DNA of 22,587 nucleotides from JBOHER01 sp050701115 (lineage in GTDB: Bacteria > Actinomycetota > Actinomycetes > Mycobacteriales > Pseudonocardiaceae), in assembly GCA_050701115.1 (NCBI GenBank), contig JBOHER010000268.1, positions 1-22,587 of the forward strand, written 5' to 3'. The notes beneath the pieces were generated by a model. That model saw nothing but the letters and a program-made list of their open reading frames with translations, made no database searches and was not told the DNA's origin. The translations under genes and the position numbers were made by a program. Below, piece after piece: positions 20,897 through 22,587 of this stretch (the stretch's first letter is position 1; the number at the start of each line of letters is the position of its first letter).

Positions 20897-22377
20897 CCAT
20901 TCCCGCCGGCCTGGCGCGCCGCATCACCCATCACATCGACGGCTCGGAGGTGGACAGCGTCTCCGGCGACACCTTCGATGTGCTCGACCCGGTATCCAAC
21001 AAGCCCTACGCCAGCGCGGCGGCCGGTCACGCCGAGGACATCGCCCGCGCGGTCGCCGCCGCCCGTCGGGCGTTCACCGACGGCCCCTGGCCCACCATGA
21101 AGGCCCGGGAACGTGCCCGCGTGCTCTACCGCATCGCCGACGCGGTCGAGGCACAGGAGAGCCGGCTGGCCGAGCTGGAAAGCTTCGACACCGGACTGCC
21201 GATCACCCAAGCCACGGGGCAGGCTCGCCGTGCCGCGGAGAACTTCCGGTTCTTCGCCGACCTGATCGTCGCCCTGCACGAGGACGCCTACTCGGTGCCC
21301 GGCACGCAACTGAACTACGTGCTGCGCAAACCGATCGGCGTGGCCGGGCTGATCACCCCGTGGAACACACCGTTCATGCTGGAAAGCTGGAAACTGGCCC
21401 CGGCGCTGGCCTCCGGATGCACCGTGGTGCTCAAACCCGCCGAGTTCACTCCGTTGTCCGCCGGCCTGTGGGCGGGGATCTTCACCGAGGCCGGCCTGCC
21501 GCGCGGCGTGTTCAACCTGGTCAACGGCATCGGCGAGCAGGCAGGCCAGGCGCTGGTCGAGCACCCGGAGGTGCCGCTCATCTCGTTCACCGGCGAGAGC
21601 GCGACCGGGCAGACCATCATGCGCAGCGCCGCCGCCCAGCTCAAGGGCCTGTCCATGGAGCTCGGTGGCAAGTCCCCCGCGATCATCTTCGCGGACGCCG
21701 ATCTCGATGCCGCCCTCGATTCGACCCTGTTCGGGGTGTTCTCGCTCAACGGTGAACGCTGCACCGCCGGATCCCGCATTCTCGTAGAACGCCCGATCTA
21801 CGACGAGTTCTGCTCCCGCTACGCCGAACGCGCCAAGCGCATCGTTGTCGGCCCGCCGCACGATCCGGCGACCGAGGTCGGCGCCCTCGTGCATCCCGAG
21901 CATTACCAGCGGGTGCTGGGCTACGTCGAGATCGGCAAGACCGAAGGCACCCTGCTCGCCGGCGGCGGGCGCCCGGAGCATCTGCCGGAGGGCAACTACC
22001 TGGCGCCGACGGTCTTCGCTGACGTCAAACCCGACGCCCGGATCTTCCAGGAGGAGATCTTCGGCCCGGTCGTGGCGCTGACCCCGTTCGACACCGAGGA
22101 CGAAGCCATCAGGCTGGCCAACAACGTCAAGTACGGGCTGGCCGGCTACGTCTGGACCAGCGACCTCCAGCGCGGCCACCGGGTCGGCGCGGCCATCGAG
22201 GCCGGCATGGTGTGGCTGAACTCGCACAACGTCCGCGACCTGCGCACCCCGTTCGGCGGGGTCAAGGCCAGCGGCCTCGGCCACGAGGGCGGGCACCGCA
22301 GCATCGACTTCTACACCAACGAGCACATCATCCACGTCGCACTCGGTGACGTCCACACACCGCGTTTCGGCGCATGA
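20893..22377 (+). CDS. hpaE: 5-Carboxymethyl-2-hydroxymuconate semialdehyde dehydrogenase (HpaE type)
   Basis: This 494-residue aldehyde dehydrogenase has N158 in TPWNTPF, K181 in VLKPAE, E256 in MELGGKSP and nucleophile C290 in LNGERCTAGSR. The NGERCTAGSR context and EHIIHVALGD tail are typical of HpaE/HpcC. It oxidises the extradiol ring-fission semialdehyde of 3,4-dihydroxyphenylacetate with NAD+. Start GTG 20893 follows GAAGGAG by 5 bases and overlaps the DapA-family stop (GTGA). An ATG at 20755 is in frame but lies inside that upstream gene. The extradiol dioxygenase that makes its substrate follows 14 bp downstream, which supports the assignment. Confidence 0.92.
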   Translation: MTIPAGLARRITHHIDGSEVDSVSGDTFDVLDPVSNKPYASAAAGHAEDIARAVAAARRAFTDGPWPTMKARERARVLYRIADAVEAQESRLAELESFDTGLPITQATGQARRAAENFRFFADLIVALHEDAYSVPGTQLNYVLRKPIGVAGLITPWNTPFMLESWKLAPALASGCTVVLKPAEFTPLSAGLWAGIFTEAGLPRGVFNLVNGIGEQAGQALVEHPEVPLISFTGESATGQTIMRSAAAQLKGLSMELGGKSPAIIFADADLDAALDSTLFGVFSLNGERCTAGSRILVERPIYDEFCSRYAERAKRIVVGPPHDPATEVGALVHPEHYQRVLGYVEIGKTEGTLLAGGGRPEHLPEGNYLAPTVFADVKPDARIFQEEIFGPVVALTPFDTEDEAIRLANNVKYGLAGYVWTSDLQRGHRVGAAIEAGMVWLNSHNVRDLRTPFGGVKASGLGHEGGHRSIDFYTNEHIIHVALGDVHTPRFGA

Positions 22378-22391
22378 CACAAAGGAACACC

Positions 22392-22587
22392 ATGACTCTC
22401 CCACCCGATGTGATCCGGTCCGCCTACGCCGAACTGATCGTCACTGACCTCGCCGCGGCACGCTGGTTCTACGTCGATGTGCTCGGCCTTGTCGTCACCG
22501 CCGAGGAACCCGACGCCCTTTACCTGCGGGCCTTCGAGGAGTACCTGCACCACAGCCTGGTGCTGCGCAAGGGCGACACCGCTGCGC
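22392..22587 (+). CDS. hpaD: 3,4-Dihydroxyphenylacetate 2,3-dioxygenase (homoprotocatechuate extradiol dioxygenase), N-terminal part
   Basis: The gene starts at ATG 22392 behind AAAGGA and runs off the window; 65 residues are visible. RSAYAELIVTDLAAARWFYV, DVLGLVVTAEEPDALYLRA and EEYLHHSLVLRKG match the first vicinal-oxygen-chelate module of the actinobacterial homoprotocatechuate 2,3-dioxygenases (Brevibacterium and Arthrobacter type), which use Fe(II) or Mn(II). The metal ligands lie in the second module, outside the window. Adjacent hpaE agrees with the role. Confidence 0.88.
   Translation, partial: MTLPPDVIRSAYAELIVTDLAAARWFYVDVLGLVVTAEEPDALYLRAFEEYLHHSLVLRKGDTAA

Noticed and set aside
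20695..22404. Very long minus-strand frame (569 codons) opposite hpaE
   Set aside because: High-GC antisense artefact of a clear aldehyde dehydrogenase; no recognisable domain.
1..22587. CRISPR arrays, tRNA or rRNA genes, intact insertion sequences
   Set aside because: I saw no regularly spaced repeats, cloverleaf, rRNA stretch or complete transposase on reading both strands.

Overview
The window is high-GC DNA with actinobacterial style: GTG starts, many 4-17 bp stop/start overlaps, AGGAG-type ribosome sites, and genes whose closest recognisable relatives are actinomycete. I read it as a high-GC Actinomycetota, perhaps Pseudonocardiales, but the sequence alone cannot fix the genus. It looks like an accessory mosaic: several intact catabolic operons separated by broken genes and recombinase debris.

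Layout. (1) 1-4463, minus strand: a tightly overlapped operon of a semialdehyde dehydrogenase, a 581-aa protein of unknown function, an M19 dipeptidase-like protein with a changed metal site, and an unfinished ORF leaving the window. An N-terminal scrap of a HUMPS-type (hexulose-phosphate synthase/OMP decarboxylase) gene lies upstream. (2) 4765-7744, plus strand: a compact operon of nucleoside-type deaminase, radical SAM enzyme, methyltransferase and CYTH protein. It is cut at both ends: a PLP decarboxylase survives only as its C-terminus and a NUDIX protein only as its N-terminus. (3) 7670-10218: debris, comprising an integrase C-terminus, a coiled-coil tail, a frameshifted carotenoid/stilbene oxygenase and a thiolase with large deletions. 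(4) 10256-16433, minus strand: a GntR regulator and an intact five-gene operon of hotdog protein, acyl-CoA ligase, MeaB-type GTPase, and large and small B12 mutase subunits. (5) 16574-17635: scraps of a beta-lactamase-family protein, an MHS transporter and a ferredoxin reductase. (6) 17668-22587, plus strand: a homoprotocatechuate (3,4-dihydroxyphenylacetate) meta-cleavage operon with a good promoter, running off the window end. One of its genes, of the DapA family, is broken twice.

The most interesting system is block 4. The mutase carries V90/D117/Q208 where 2-hydroxyisobutyryl-CoA mutase has I90/D117/Q208, and the first gene strongly resembles 3-aminobutyryl-CoA ammonia-lyase. Together with the CoA ligase this suggests a B12 route for alpha-aminoisobutyrate: ligation to CoA, isomerisation to 3-aminobutyryl-CoA, then deamination to crotonyl-CoA. 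That is an inference from gene content. 2-Hydroxyisobutyrate or pivalate are the main alternative substrates. Block 2 is a second candidate for an undescribed pathway.
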